NCBI GenBank assembly: GCA_002172675.1
Contig: NETF01000050.1
Location: 1-64,000, forward strand
DNA length: 64,000 nucleotides
Direction: 5' to 3'
From: an unicellular cyanobacterium SU3
Lineage (GTDB): Bacteria; Cyanobacteriota; Cyanobacteriia; Cyanobacteriales; Microcystaceae
Part shown: positions 27,748-37,295 of the stretch, one piece after another
Position numbering within the stretch: the first letter of the stretch is position 1
How the letters are laid out: each line of letters starts with the position of its first letter
Notes under the pieces: model-generated
What the model was told of the DNA's origin: nothing
The model's input: only the letters and a program-made list of their open reading frames with translations
Databases searched by the model: none
Made by a program: the position numbers and the translations under genes

Positions 27748-29244
27748 ATGATTAAAAAAATTTTTTTTACCAGTTTAACTTTAGTTATTCCTATCTATTT
27801 AAGTAGTTGTAGTACACCTAAAACCACCGTATCTATTTCCAGTGGTTCTCCTGGTAGTGGTTATCAAAGAATTAGTTCTCAAATTAAATCATCAGCCGAT
27901 ACAGTAGAACAAATACAAGTCACTGATACTTATCAATCTCAAGGGTCACAAGAAAATTTACAACGATTATTAGATAAAGAAGTTGATTTTTCTATTGTAC
28001 AATTAGATGTGGCTAGTGAAGCTATGAAACAAGAAAAAGTTAACACTTTATTAGTTTTAACTCAAGAATATTTACACCTAGTCACTCAAGCTAATTCTAA
28101 CATTAAAACCTTAGCAGACTTACAAGGAAAACGGGTGATGGTGGGGGCAGAAGGTAGCGGAATTTATTTCACAGCAAAGCGAATTTTTACGGCCAGTAAT
28201 ATCACAGTTATCGAAGTAAAATCTAATGAAAATAGACTGAAAAAACTTATCAATAATGAAGTTGATGCCTTTATTTATGTGGGACCTTTAGCAACCAGTG
28301 ATAAATTTAAACAAGAATTACAACAGTCAACTCAATTACGTTTTATTCCTGTAGACTCTAGTTTAATTAATTATTTAACTATTCAATTTCCTGAATCTTA
28401 TCAAGAAGCAATTATTCCCCAAGGAACTTATAAACCATTACCAAAATTACCCGATCAAAACTTATCAACTATTTCAACCCCTGGGGCATTAATTACCCGT
28501 CCCGATGTCAATAAAAAGACAGTTTCTTTATTAACTTGGGCAATTCTTTCTAACTTTCGCCAATACTCTCCTTTCTATCCCGAATTAGCCTCCCAACAAG
28601 ATGCTACACTATTAAGTGAAGGGTTAATTTATATTCATCCCGGGGCGCAACAAGTCTTTAATTATGGTGATCCTAGGGTTGCATGGCAACGTTATTTAAG
28701 AGAAAATAAGCCTTTACAAGCGGCTTTAATTATGTTAATTACCACCAGTAGTATTGGTTTTTTACTTCGTTGGTGGCGTAAACGAAAACAAAATAATCTT
28801 CTTAAAGCTAACCGTCAAACTATTAACGAATTACAACAATTATTAGAGAACAATCCTCAAAAAGCCACAGAAGAAATTGAAGATTTACGGCAAAAATATC
28901 GTTTAATGTTAATTGATGGTCAAGTTTCCTCAGAGGTTTATGAACAAATTGAAAAAATGACCCAAATATTTTCAGATCAATGTCAAAGATGGCAAGCTAA
29001 ACAAAAAGAATTATCCCATAATCAAATCTTACAATTGATGGATGAATGGAGTCAACAACTCCCCGAAAGTTTAATGTCACAACATGGACAATTATACTAT
29101 TCTCATGATCAGTATAAAGAGATGTTAAAAACGGGGCAATTAGACTTACAAACTTATTTACAGATGATTCAACTTACCCTAGTTTGGACAAACTTACTGT
29201 CGGTTCAAAATTCAAAAAATGATAAAAATAACCTATCAAATTAA
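27748..29244 (+). CDS. TAXI-type solute-binding lipoprotein with C-terminal membrane anchor
   Basis: 498 residues. A lipoprotein signal peptide ends in the lipobox LSSC (Cys21). Residues 25-310 are a TAXI-family TRAP substrate-binding domain (ISSGSPGSGYQRISSQI, DLQGKRVMVGAEGSG, NNEVDAFIYV). A transmembrane helix follows (about 327-345, ALIMLITTSSIGFLL) and then a charged, helical ~150-residue tail. No TRAP permease gene is nearby and the extra helix and tail are not part of a free binding protein, so it may sense a ligand rather than deliver it. It lies 21 bp after rsmI. Confidence 0.8.
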   Translation: MIKKIFFTSLTLVIPIYLSSCSTPKTTVSISSGSPGSGYQRISSQIKSSADTVEQIQVTDTYQSQGSQENLQRLLDKEVDFSIVQLDVASEAMKQEKVNTLLVLTQEYLHLVTQANSNIKTLADLQGKRVMVGAEGSGIYFTAKRIFTASNITVIEVKSNENRLKKLINNEVDAFIYVGPLATSDKFKQELQQSTQLRFIPVDSSLINYLTIQFPESYQEAIIPQGTYKPLPKLPDQNLSTISTPGALITRPDVNKKTVSLLTWAILSNFRQYSPFYPELASQQDATLLSEGLIYIHPGAQQVFNYGDPRVAWQRYLRENKPLQAALIMLITTSSIGFLLRWWRKRKQNNLLKANRQTINELQQLLENNPQKATEEIEDLRQKYRLMLIDGQVSSEVYEQIEKMTQIFSDQCQRWQAKQKELSHNQILQLMDEWSQQLPESLMSQHGQLYYSHDQYKEMLKTGQLDLQTYLQMIQLTLVWTNLLSVQNSKNDKNNLSN

Positions 29245-29257
29245 TCAAAGTACAACT

Positions 29258-30271
29258 ATGTTATCTATGTCATCTACGCTTCAAGAAAAATTGTCTCAAC
29301 CCTTAAAAATTGGTTCAGTAGAAGTAAAAAGTCGAGTGTTACAATCGCCTTTATCGGGAGTAACAGACTTAGTTTTTCGCCGTTTAGTTAGACGTTATTC
29401 TCCTAATTCTATGATGTACACGGAAATGGTCAGTGCCACAGAAATTCATCATTTAAAACAACTTCCTAGACTAATGGAAATTGATCCTCATGAACAACCT
29501 ATTAGTATTCAATTATTTGATTGCCGTCCAGATTTTATGGCAGAAGCAGCCCAAAAAGCAGTAAAAGAAGGGGCAAAAACCATTGATATTAATATGGGTT
29601 GTCCTGTTAATAAAATTACTAAAAAAGGGGGTGGCTCTTCTTTGTTAAGACAGCCAGAAATTGCTGAAAAACTGATTAAAGAAGTCGTTAAAGCCGTCGA
29701 TATTCCTGTTACTGTAAAAACTAGAATAGGATGGGATAATAATGAAATTAATATCTTAGAATTTGCTAAAAAAATGGAAGATTCAGGGGCATCTATGTTA
29801 ACTCTTCATGGTAGAACTCGCGCCCAAGGATATACAGGAAAAGCTAGATGGGAATGGATTAAAAAAGTAAAAGAAATCTTGACTATTCCTGTTATAGCCA
29901 ATGGTGACATCTTTTCTATTGAAGCTGCCATTCACTGTTTAGAAATGACTGGTGCAGATGGTGTAATGTGTTCCCGTGGAACTCTAGGATACCCTTTTTT
30001 AGTGGGAGAAATTGATCATTTTTTTCGCACAGGCAATCAACCCACTCAACCGACTTCTATAGACAGATTAGAATGTGCAAAAGAACATTTAAAAGGGTTA
30101 TGGCAATACAAAGGAAAACGAGGTATTTATCAAGCGAGAAAACATTTAAGTTGGTATTGTAAAGGGTTCCCTGGAGCATCAGAATTAAGAGATAAAGTAT
30201 CTCGCATTGAAACAGTAGAAGAAGGCTATCAATTGTTAGATCAAACTATAAAACTAATTAATAATGAATAA
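29258..30271 (+). CDS. tRNA-dihydrouridine synthase
   Basis: 337 residues from ATG 29258. The open frame reaches 29219 inside the previous gene, but that extension is unlike the family. FMN-dependent Dus motifs are complete: LQSPLSGVTDLVFRRL, the NMGCPVNKITKKGGGSSLL block with the catalytic Cys, VKTRIGWD, HGRTRAQGYTGKA and PVIANGDI. It reduces specific uridines in tRNA D-loops. The sequence looks DusB-like; the exact uridine target is not readable. Probably co-transcribed with the upstream gene. Confidence 0.9.
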   Translation: MLSMSSTLQEKLSQPLKIGSVEVKSRVLQSPLSGVTDLVFRRLVRRYSPNSMMYTEMVSATEIHHLKQLPRLMEIDPHEQPISIQLFDCRPDFMAEAAQKAVKEGAKTIDINMGCPVNKITKKGGGSSLLRQPEIAEKLIKEVVKAVDIPVTVKTRIGWDNNEINILEFAKKMEDSGASMLTLHGRTRAQGYTGKARWEWIKKVKEILTIPVIANGDIFSIEAAIHCLEMTGADGVMCSRGTLGYPFLVGEIDHFFRTGNQPTQPTSIDRLECAKEHLKGLWQYKGKRGIYQARKHLSWYCKGFPGASELRDKVSRIETVEEGYQLLDQTIKLINNE

Positions 30272-30350
30272 TTTATAATTAATATTGCTAATTGTTTTAA
30301 AAATTGCTATATTAGATATTTTGAAATTATAGATGAGAGGCTGAAACAGA

Positions 30351-31730
30351 ATGTTAAAAACAGAAAATATATCGATAATTGTTAAAGAGCAAAATAAATA
30401 TTTCTTATTAGGTGATACACAAAAAGTCAAGTTTCGCCAGCAACAACTACAACAATTAAAACAGTTAATTGTTAAAAAAGAAAGTGAGATAGTCAAAGCT
30501 TTAAATAAAGACTTAGGTAAATGTCAGTTTGAAAGTTATTTATCAGAAATTAGAATTATTAAAAAAGAAATTGATAATATGATAAATAATCTTAGAAAAT
30601 GGGTAAAACCTTGTTATGTTGCAACTCCCATAGAACAAGTTCCTGGAACTGCATTCATTCAACCTCAACCGAAAGGAGTTGTCCTTATTATTAGTCCTTG
30701 GAATTATCCCTTTTCCTTAGCAATAATGCCCTTAATAGGGGCGATCGCTGCTGGTAACTGTGCTATTATTAAACCCTCAGAATTAACTCCCCATACATCA
30801 CAAGTTCTTGTAAAAATTATTAATAATCACTTCGATAATAACTATGTAAAAGTGATTGAAGGAGGAAAAGAAACCAGCCAACAATTATTAAAAGAAAAAT
30901 TTGATCATATCTTTTTCACTGGAAGTCCTGACCTTGGGAAAATTGTTATGGAAGCTGCTGCCAAACAGCTAATACCTGTTACTTTAGAATTAGGAGGAAA
31001 AAGTCCCTGTATTGTAGATAAAAAAATTAATATAAAAGAAACAGCAAAACGAATTGTCTGGGGAAAATTTCTAAACGCTGGACAAAGTTGTATTGCCCCA
31101 GATTATTTATTAGTCAATCAACAAATTAAATTGCAACTATTAGAAGCTATCAAGAAAGCTATTAAAGAATTTTATGGAGAAAATCCCTTTCAAAGTTCAG
31201 ATTATGGAAGAATTATCAATAAACATCATTTTAAGCGATTATCTACTTTATTAACATCCGGACAGATTATTGTAGGCGGTCAAGTTATCCCAGAAGAAAA
31301 CTATATTTCTCCAACCATTATTGATCAAGTTTCTTCTGAGTTTCCTATTATGCAAGACGAGATATTCGGGCCTATTTTACCGATTTTAGATTATGATAAA
31401 ATAGAAGAAGCGATCGCCTTTATTAACCAAAGACCAAATCCCTTAGCCATTTATTTATTTTCTAACGATAAAAAGCAACAAAAAAAGGTCTTAGAAAATA
31501 CCCTATCAGGGGGTGTAGGGATTAACGATACAGTGATGCAATATGGAGTGTTAACCTTGCCCTTTGGTGGTGTAGGAAAAAGTGGTATGGGTTCCTATCA
31601 TGGTAAAGCAAGTTTTGATACATTTTCCCATTATAAAAGCGTCTTAAAACGTTCTTTTTGGTTGGAAACAAATTTGCGTTTTCCCCCCTATCAAGGTAAA
31701 TTAAAATGGATAAAACGGCTTTTAGGATAA
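30351..31730 (+). CDS. NAD(P)-dependent aldehyde dehydrogenase
   Basis: 459 residues, close to the length of class 3/fatty aldehyde dehydrogenases. Catalytic Glu213 lies in LELGGKSPC and Cys247 in NAGQSCIAPDY. Nucleotide-binding blocks are IISPWNYPFSL and FFTGSPDLGK, and the usual C-terminal segment LPFGGVGKSGMGSYHGK is present. Likely oxidises long-chain or other hydrophobic aldehydes, a known role for this type in cyanobacteria. The stop codon is only 16 bp from the TnpB start, so an element has landed just downstream. Confidence 0.9.
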   Translation: MLKTENISIIVKEQNKYFLLGDTQKVKFRQQQLQQLKQLIVKKESEIVKALNKDLGKCQFESYLSEIRIIKKEIDNMINNLRKWVKPCYVATPIEQVPGTAFIQPQPKGVVLIISPWNYPFSLAIMPLIGAIAAGNCAIIKPSELTPHTSQVLVKIINNHFDNNYVKVIEGGKETSQQLLKEKFDHIFFTGSPDLGKIVMEAAAKQLIPVTLELGGKSPCIVDKKINIKETAKRIVWGKFLNAGQSCIAPDYLLVNQQIKLQLLEAIKKAIKEFYGENPFQSSDYGRIINKHHFKRLSTLLTSGQIIVGGQVIPEENYISPTIIDQVSSEFPIMQDEIFGPILPILDYDKIEEAIAFINQRPNPLAIYLFSNDKKQQKKVLENTLSGGVGINDTVMQYGVLTLPFGGVGKSGMGSYHGKASFDTFSHYKSVLKRSFWLETNLRFPPYQGKLKWIKRLLG

Positions 31731-31746
31731 AAATCTCTCTGATAAA

Positions 31747-32881
31747 ATGCTAGTAGTAGAAGCAAAGCTTAAAAACGGTACACCAGAGCAATACCAAAGA
31801 TTAGATGAGTCCATTAGGACATCTCAATTTGTGCGTAACTCTTGTGTTCGTTATTGGATGGACAATAGAGGAACAACTCGTAACGACCTCCAAAAACTTT
31901 GTGCCGTACTAGCTAACAATAAAGAGACACCTTGGGTAAAAAAATTAAACTCTCAAGCTCGTCAATCCTCTGCTGATAGGGCATGGCAATCAATTAATTA
32001 ATAGGTTTTATCAAAATTGTCGTGCCAAGATACCTGGGAAAAAAGGTTTTCCTCGGTTTAAAAAGCATAGTCGTTCTGTTGAATACAAACTAACAGGCTA
32101 CAAACTATCTGATGATAGACGTAAAATCAAATTCACTGATGGGTTTAAAGCAGGAGAATTTGATCTACGGTGTAGTCAAAGAACCTTGGTTTATTATTCA
32201 GAGCAACAGATTAGACGGGTTAGAGTTGTTAGACGTTGTGACGGTTATTATTGCCAGTTTCTCATTAATGTAGAGCGACAAGAACATTATGAACCGACGG
32301 GGCAAGTAACAGGAATTGACTTAGGGTTAAAAGAGTTTTATACCGATGCTCAAGGCAATACTGTCACTAATCTTCGTTATTTAAGAAAGTCAGAAAAGCG
32401 TCTTAAAAAAGCACAAAGACGATTATCAAAACGCTTTCGTAAGGAAAAGAAACAGTCTAACAACTATCATAAACAACGGGTAAAAGTAGCTAAGCTTCAT
32501 CTTAAAGTATCAAGACAACGTAAAGACAAAGCAATTAAAGATGCTTTGGCGTTAGTCCAGTCTAATGATCTGGTAGTCTATGAGGCTTTGAAGGTTAGAA
32601 ATTTAGTGAAGAACCGTAAGCTTGCCAAGTCAATTTCTGATGCTTCTTGGTATCAATTCACTCAATGGTTGAATTATTTTGCCAAGATTTATCGTATTGT
32701 TTGTGTTGCTGTACCTCCCCATTTCACCACTCAAGATTGTTCAGTTTGTACCACAAGAGTTCAAAAGTTATTAAGTACCAGAACTCATCAATGTCCTAAC
32801 TGTAAAACAGTCTTAGATAGGGATCACAACGCAGCAGTCAACATTCTTAAAAAGGGTTTAAATTTATTAATTGTTTATTGA
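31747..32881 (+). pseudogene. tnpB: IS1341-type TnpB, frameshifted
   Basis: A TnpB (RNA-guided nuclease, Cas12 ancestor) split into two frames. The first piece (84 codons to TAA 31999-32001) begins MLVVEAKLKNGTPEQYQRLD. The rest continues in another frame from about 31990 (NRFYQNCRAKIPGKKGFPRF) to TGA 32881. The break sits in ATTAATTAAT, consistent with a 4-bp duplication. RuvC residues remain: GIDLGLKEF, VYEALKVRN, LDRDHNAAVNI, and the zinc ribbon CSVC...CPNC. No tnpA is present, and no clear element ends were found. Confidence 0.88.
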
Positions 32882-33887
32882 GCAACGCCCTATTAATGAG
32901 ATTTTGGGGGGTAATTCCCGGCCTAGGAATCGTACTAATCGTTCCTCTATAAATTTTTAGGGTGTTAAATTCATCCAACTGATTTAAGTTATTTTTCCAC
33001 AAAGTCAACCACTTCATAAACCTATCCATTACACCTTGAACCCCTTCAGAATCCGTATTAGGCAACACCGCAATACATTGATTATCATCATATTGGCCCA
33101 CAAAATCCCCTCCTCGCTTTAAACTAGCAACTAATCCAGAACTCAGTTGTTCAAGGACTTGAAACATTAGGATTTCTTGTTGGTTTCTCCCTTGTAAATC
33201 AATTTGACAGACAATCAGGGATAAATACTGTTCTGCACGAAGCATTCTTTGCCATTCTTGCTCTAAATAATCATTAAAATGAGAAGAATTATAAATGTGA
33301 ATTGATAGATGTCGTTGACTTTCCTTGTTTTTGCTCGATTCTACAAGACTCCATTGATTGGGTAATTGAGAGAGGTTTTCATGGCATTCTTGGGTTATAA
33401 CAGAATTGGGCGGGTCATTCTCTAATTGTTTTGCTTGGTTGGTTTTGAGGAGTTTTTTGGCAAAGGAAAAGGTAATGACTTGACCTTGCCGCGCTTTTTC
33501 TAATGCTTGATTACGAACTTCTAAGGGGGTTGAGGGAGCAGCTAAAATATATAAGGCCGACGGAGCAATATCGATTGTTTCTAAATCATCGAGTTGAAAT
33601 TGTTTACTAACCTGCATAAATTTATTAGCAGCCGAAATACTCCAATCAAATTCCGCCTCTAACCATGCCCGAAATTGTCCATGTTGTAATTGTTTTTTGA
33701 TTTGGCATAGATGATTACCAATAATATAAATATCTTGAGCGCAGCGACGGAGTCGATTTTTAATATCAATGGTTAACTCCTCAATCTGATGTCGCACTTG
33801 TGGATTTAATTGTTGATAGTTAAAATCCCTAGCATCAGGATTATTGTAATTAAAACATGAAATATCTTTATTTTGATTCATATCCAT
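32847..33887 (-). CDS. DUF3102 protein with degenerate GGDEF-like domain
   Basis: 346 residues. Residues ~35-110 match DUF3102 (LRRCAQDIYIIGNHLCQIKK, then AWLEAEFDWSISAANKFM). Residues ~210-335 follow the diguanylate-cyclase fold (AEQYLSLIVCQIDLQGRN, IAVLPNTDSEGVQGVMDR), but the GGDEF active-site loop is replaced by GGDFVGQYDDNQ, so cyclase activity is unlikely. The last 12 codons lie inside the 3' end of the TnpB remnant, suggesting that insertion replaced the original C-terminus. Confidence 0.7.
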   Translation of the reverse strand: MDMNQNKDISCFNYNNPDARDFNYQQLNPQVRHQIEELTIDIKNRLRRCAQDIYIIGNHLCQIKKQLQHGQFRAWLEAEFDWSISAANKFMQVSKQFQLDDLETIDIAPSALYILAAPSTPLEVRNQALEKARQGQVITFSFAKKLLKTNQAKQLENDPPNSVITQECHENLSQLPNQWSLVESSKNKESQRHLSIHIYNSSHFNDYLEQEWQRMLRAEQYLSLIVCQIDLQGRNQQEILMFQVLEQLSSGLVASLKRGGDFVGQYDDNQCIAVLPNTDSEGVQGVMDRFMKWLTLWKNNLNQLDEFNTLKIYRGTISTIPRPGITPQNLINRALLNKQLINLNPF

Positions 33888-34752
33888 TAATTTCCATACT
33901 AAAACTGCTGTTTAATTCACTTTTTTCCGTAATATTACATTTAAAACACTTATAAATAAGATTAGCTTGGTGTAACGAGGGAGAAAGACTATTTCAAGCA
34001 AGCAATCATTATCGTTTAATGAATATTACATTAAACAGGTCAGGGAATTAACAAGTAGAAAGATTTTATTTTTATCTACTTCAAATCATACCTTGATAAT
34101 GGTGAAAATTCAATTAAGTATTGTTTCAAGGAGATTTAGATATCTAAATATTAGTCAAATCTGGACATACCTAAACATGAATAATTAATGATTATATTCT
34201 TCATGACCAAATGGATAAATTTTATACATTTACGTCTTGTAGATATTTCGAGTATCTCGTTTTCTTTAGCTACCCTGAAGTTATAAAGTTATAAAAATTA
34301 GATTTGTAAAATCCATTATATAGCGTTTCTCGGACTCATGAGGTACACCTAACCCCTGCCTCCTGCCTTCTGCTTCAAAGTGAGAACTTTTGTACCTCAC
34401 AAGTATGATAACTGCTATAAGACTTGATTAGCATAATTTCTTTAAAATTTTTTTCAATATAAAACTCATAAAGTAACATAGTTTTAAGTTTAAGAATCAA
34501 TAGTTGACAATTAAATTTTCCTGAATTACCATCTAAATAAAAGTCGCGTTGTGGTGACTTTTGTTAAAAGTTTTTGGTCAACAAATAGATTTCAAAAGGT
34601 TGAGATTGTGACGATTGATCGTTAATCAGAGTCACCTCGAAACCGAAAAATTAGTCATTGAAAAAATCTAATCAAATCAGGAAATGTAAGCTCCATAAAG
34701 ATTGTGAATTTTTCCTGAAACAACTATTCATCAAACCTATCAGAGATTTACT
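33888..34752. other. 865-bp intergenic region before the exporter cluster
   Basis: No convincing gene. It contains a MITE-like inverted repeat (34319-34419) and a weak hairpin at 34539-34562 (AAAAGTC...GACTTTT). The TGCCA-N3-TGGCA palindrome found elsewhere in the cluster was not seen here. It probably holds the hlyD promoter, which I cannot pinpoint. Confidence 0.5.
34319..34419. mobile_element. MITE-like element with imperfect terminal inverted repeats
   Basis: The left end reads TATAGCGTTTCTCGGACTC then ATGAGGTACA. The reverse complement of the right end reads TATAGCAGTTATCATACTTG then TGAGGTACA. The ends match over about 29 bp with mismatches, flank a pyrimidine-rich stretch (CCTGCCTCCTGCCTTCTGC) and have TA at both borders, as expected of Tc1/mariner-type MITEs. 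Confidence 0.45.
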
Positions 34753-36411
34753 ATGTCAACCCACTTAAATCCAACAGAAAAGCAATTTGTCCGAGGTTCA
34801 AATCAAGACAAAGAACCCTCATCAGGTCATCAGGAATCCCAGGACAATTACATTACTCCGGAAAACCATCAACATATTTATGGTGGTCTCACTAGCAACG
34901 CCCTAGAACTTCCCCGAACCACCTTTAAGCCAACTCCTACCTATCATCGGCCTCAGTTTGAAGAACCCATCAATCCCTGGTCTTCTTCGGTCCAAACCCT
35001 GTTAGATAAACCTCCCGCCAGCTTACCCCAAAAGTTCATTTTAGGAGGAATGGCGTTTTGTCTTGCCTTCGGGGCCTGGGCCTGGTTTGGAACCCTCGAA
35101 GAAGTGGGCAAAGCCCAAGGAAAATTAGTGCCAGAGGGAGAAACCTATAAAATTCAACCAGTAGAATTGGGGAAAGTTACCGATATTGCCGTTGAAGAAG
35201 GACAAGAGGTCCAAGCTGGTCAATTATTAGTGGAATTTGACACAGAATTAGCCGAAAAAGAAATTGATCGACTTCAAGAGATGATTCGAGCGTTTCAAAC
35301 CGAGTTAGGACAAAAACATATCCTACAACAACGTATTCAATTAGAAGCCGAAACAGATGCAGCCATTGCCTCAGCAGAACTTCAAGCACAACAAGCCATT
35401 ATCGCCCATACCCAAGAAAAGATCGCCACCGTCCGTCAATTATTGGCTCAACAACGAACCGAAGTCGCAGCCTATCAATTGCGACAAAAACAGTTACAAC
35501 CCCTCGATTCTATCGCCCAGCAACGGCTTGAGCAACTAGAGGCCGAGAAAATGGCCCACCAAGAACGAATTAACCGACTCAAACCCCTACAAGAAGAAGG
35601 AGCAATTTCTCAAGAATATCTCTACGAAGCCGAACAAACCCTGAGACAGACAGAACAACAAATTACCAGTAGTCGACTGCAAGAAGTCACCCAGGCTAAT
35701 GAACAAATCTTTCAAGGGAACCAAGCCATGCGGGATCTGCGATCACAAATGACTGAACATCAAGGAGAACTTTTCTCCGCGCAACAAACGGTTCAACAGT
35801 CTCAAGCTGAATTAAATCAGAAAAAAGCCCAAGCCCAACGGAAGCAATTAGAAGCCATGCAGAAAATTCAGCAACTTGACGTAGAAATGACGCAATTACA
35901 AGGCAAAATCGCAGAAAACAAAAATTTGTTAACAGCTGCCCAAAGTAAATTGCAATACAAGTATCTCAAAGCACCCATCAGTGGCACCATTTTATCCCTT
36001 GATCTCACAAATACCGGTGAAGTGGTTGAAGCAGGAAAAACTGTCGCAGAGATTGCCCCCCACAATGTACCGTTAGTCGTGTCTGCAGTTCTCCCAGACG
36101 AAGAAGCCGGTTTTGTCAAAACAGGAATGCCTGCACAAGTTAAACTTGATGCCTATCCTTATCAAGATTATGGGGTTGTTACTGGTCAAGTCACCAACAT
36201 TTCTGCCGATGCAGACTCCGACGAAGAATTAGGTGAACTCTATCGCGTCGAGATCAAATTAGAACGGGATCATATCGTCAAAGATCAAGAAATGATTGCC
36301 TTTAAACCAGGACAAACCGTAACAGCAGACATTATCATTCGTCGCCGTCGCATTATTGATATTGTGCTGGATCCCATCAAAAAAATGCAAACCGATGGAC
36401 TTGATCTTTAG
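34753..36411 (+). CDS. HlyD-family periplasmic adaptor of a peptide exporter
   Basis: 552 residues: a cytosolic Pro/Gln-rich N-terminus (1-94), one transmembrane helix (95-114), a lipoyl-like half (GKVTDIAVEEGQEVQAGQLL), a long coiled-coil hairpin (about 170-400), the second lipoyl half (YLKAPISGTILSL) and a beta-barrel with VVSAVLPDEEAGFV. It would bridge an inner-membrane ABC exporter to an outer-membrane channel. The natural partner is the C39-peptidase ABC transporter at 44207-47329. It is the first gene of the peptide-export cluster. Confidence 0.9.
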   Translation: MSTHLNPTEKQFVRGSNQDKEPSSGHQESQDNYITPENHQHIYGGLTSNALELPRTTFKPTPTYHRPQFEEPINPWSSSVQTLLDKPPASLPQKFILGGMAFCLAFGAWAWFGTLEEVGKAQGKLVPEGETYKIQPVELGKVTDIAVEEGQEVQAGQLLVEFDTELAEKEIDRLQEMIRAFQTELGQKHILQQRIQLEAETDAAIASAELQAQQAIIAHTQEKIATVRQLLAQQRTEVAAYQLRQKQLQPLDSIAQQRLEQLEAEKMAHQERINRLKPLQEEGAISQEYLYEAEQTLRQTEQQITSSRLQEVTQANEQIFQGNQAMRDLRSQMTEHQGELFSAQQTVQQSQAELNQKKAQAQRKQLEAMQKIQQLDVEMTQLQGKIAENKNLLTAAQSKLQYKYLKAPISGTILSLDLTNTGEVVEAGKTVAEIAPHNVPLVVSAVLPDEEAGFVKTGMPAQVKLDAYPYQDYGVVTGQVTNISADADSDEELGELYRVEIKLERDHIVKDQEMIAFKPGQTVTADIIIRRRRIIDIVLDPIKKMQTDGLDL

Positions 36412-36545
36412 ATTAAGTCTTGATGCAAACTCAATTTTTAATCAATATTAAAACCACTGTTTTTCTCTGCCTTTATTAGTTCCCAACTTTAACTTAATTA
36501 TTTTGTTGTTGACTCATTTACGAAAGTTTAAGAGGATTTTTTATC

Positions 36546-36911
36546 ATGTCTCAATCTCTTTATAACCGAAAAAACGAGATAACCAGAACCATGACCGAAC
36601 AACAATTTGAAGAAATTGTTGATGCTATTCTTGTCGGTAAATATTCCTGGGCCTGTGTGTTAATTTTACAAACAGCCGGTTATAATCCCCTTCACTATAT
36701 TCCTTATCGTACTTATAACCGTTTAATTAAAGATAACCGTCTGAAAAAACAAGATAGTAAACAACAGAAAAGCGTTAACTCGTCTCCAAAAAATGAGGCA
36801 GCCAAACATCGAACCTCAACAAAAATTAGAAATCTCACTTATGTAGAATCTTTAGATAAGTCAGAATCGAATATTTTAGGGGGTTTAGGATATAATTCAA
36901 TGATTGCCTAG
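36546..36911 (+). CDS. HetP-family protein
   Basis: 121 residues. The N-terminal half carries the block I recognise from HetP and its paralogues: FEEIVDAILVGKYSWACVLI then QTAGYNPLHYIPYRTYNRL. The C-terminal half is basic and low-complexity. HetP promotes commitment to heterocyst formation in Anabaena, where hetP lies beside hetC. Here it lies 134 bp after the hlyD gene, in a locus that also contains a HetC-type transporter. A ribosome site AAGAGG precedes ATG 36546. A direct regulatory role is inferred. Confidence 0.8.
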   Translation: MSQSLYNRKNEITRTMTEQQFEEIVDAILVGKYSWACVLILQTAGYNPLHYIPYRTYNRLIKDNRLKKQDSKQQKSVNSSPKNEAAKHRTSTKIRNLTYVESLDKSESNILGGLGYNSMIA

Positions 36912-37006
36912 TTAAATTGATCCGACTACTGAATATGGAATTAATGGGTTTACGAATAACATCAGTAAGCCCTAATTTTTTTGCTTAAAAAGCAATCTTA
37001 TGATAA

Positions 37007-37019
37007 TGCCAAAATGGCA
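37007..37019. promoter_or_regulatory. TGCCA-N3-TGGCA operator, site 1
   Basis: TGCCA-AAA-TGGCA, a 5-3-5 palindrome followed by A. A possible -10 box TAAACT lies 22 bp downstream (37041-37046). It is 276 bp before the TPR/oxygenase gene, so either the leader is long or the site acts on another start. Identical geometry at 39787 and 40817 supports a common regulator. The remaining ~380 bp between hetP-like and oxygenase genes show no gene. Confidence 0.6.
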
Positions 37020-37295
37020 ACATAACTAATTCTTTTATTTTAAACTTTACCTAAAGTAGTCAGATAAAATAACGCACTTCTGGGGTTCTGACAACAGTCT
37101 TATCGCCTCTAAACTCTAGAGCTTTTCTGAGGTAACTATTTAAGCGATCGCTAACTAACATAAATCCAAAATTTAAGTTTTTATCAAAAAGTTAGGGATC
37201 ATTAATTTAAGATCAAGGGTTTAAGAATCTAGATTGAGCCAAAGTTTTCTGACAGTTCCAGAAGAGCGTTCGTTATCCAAAAAGGAAGTTAAACT

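Noticed and set aside
36980..36994. TTGCTTAAAAAGCAA as terminator of the HetP-like gene
   Set aside because: Perfect 6-bp stem but no T-run follows on either strand.
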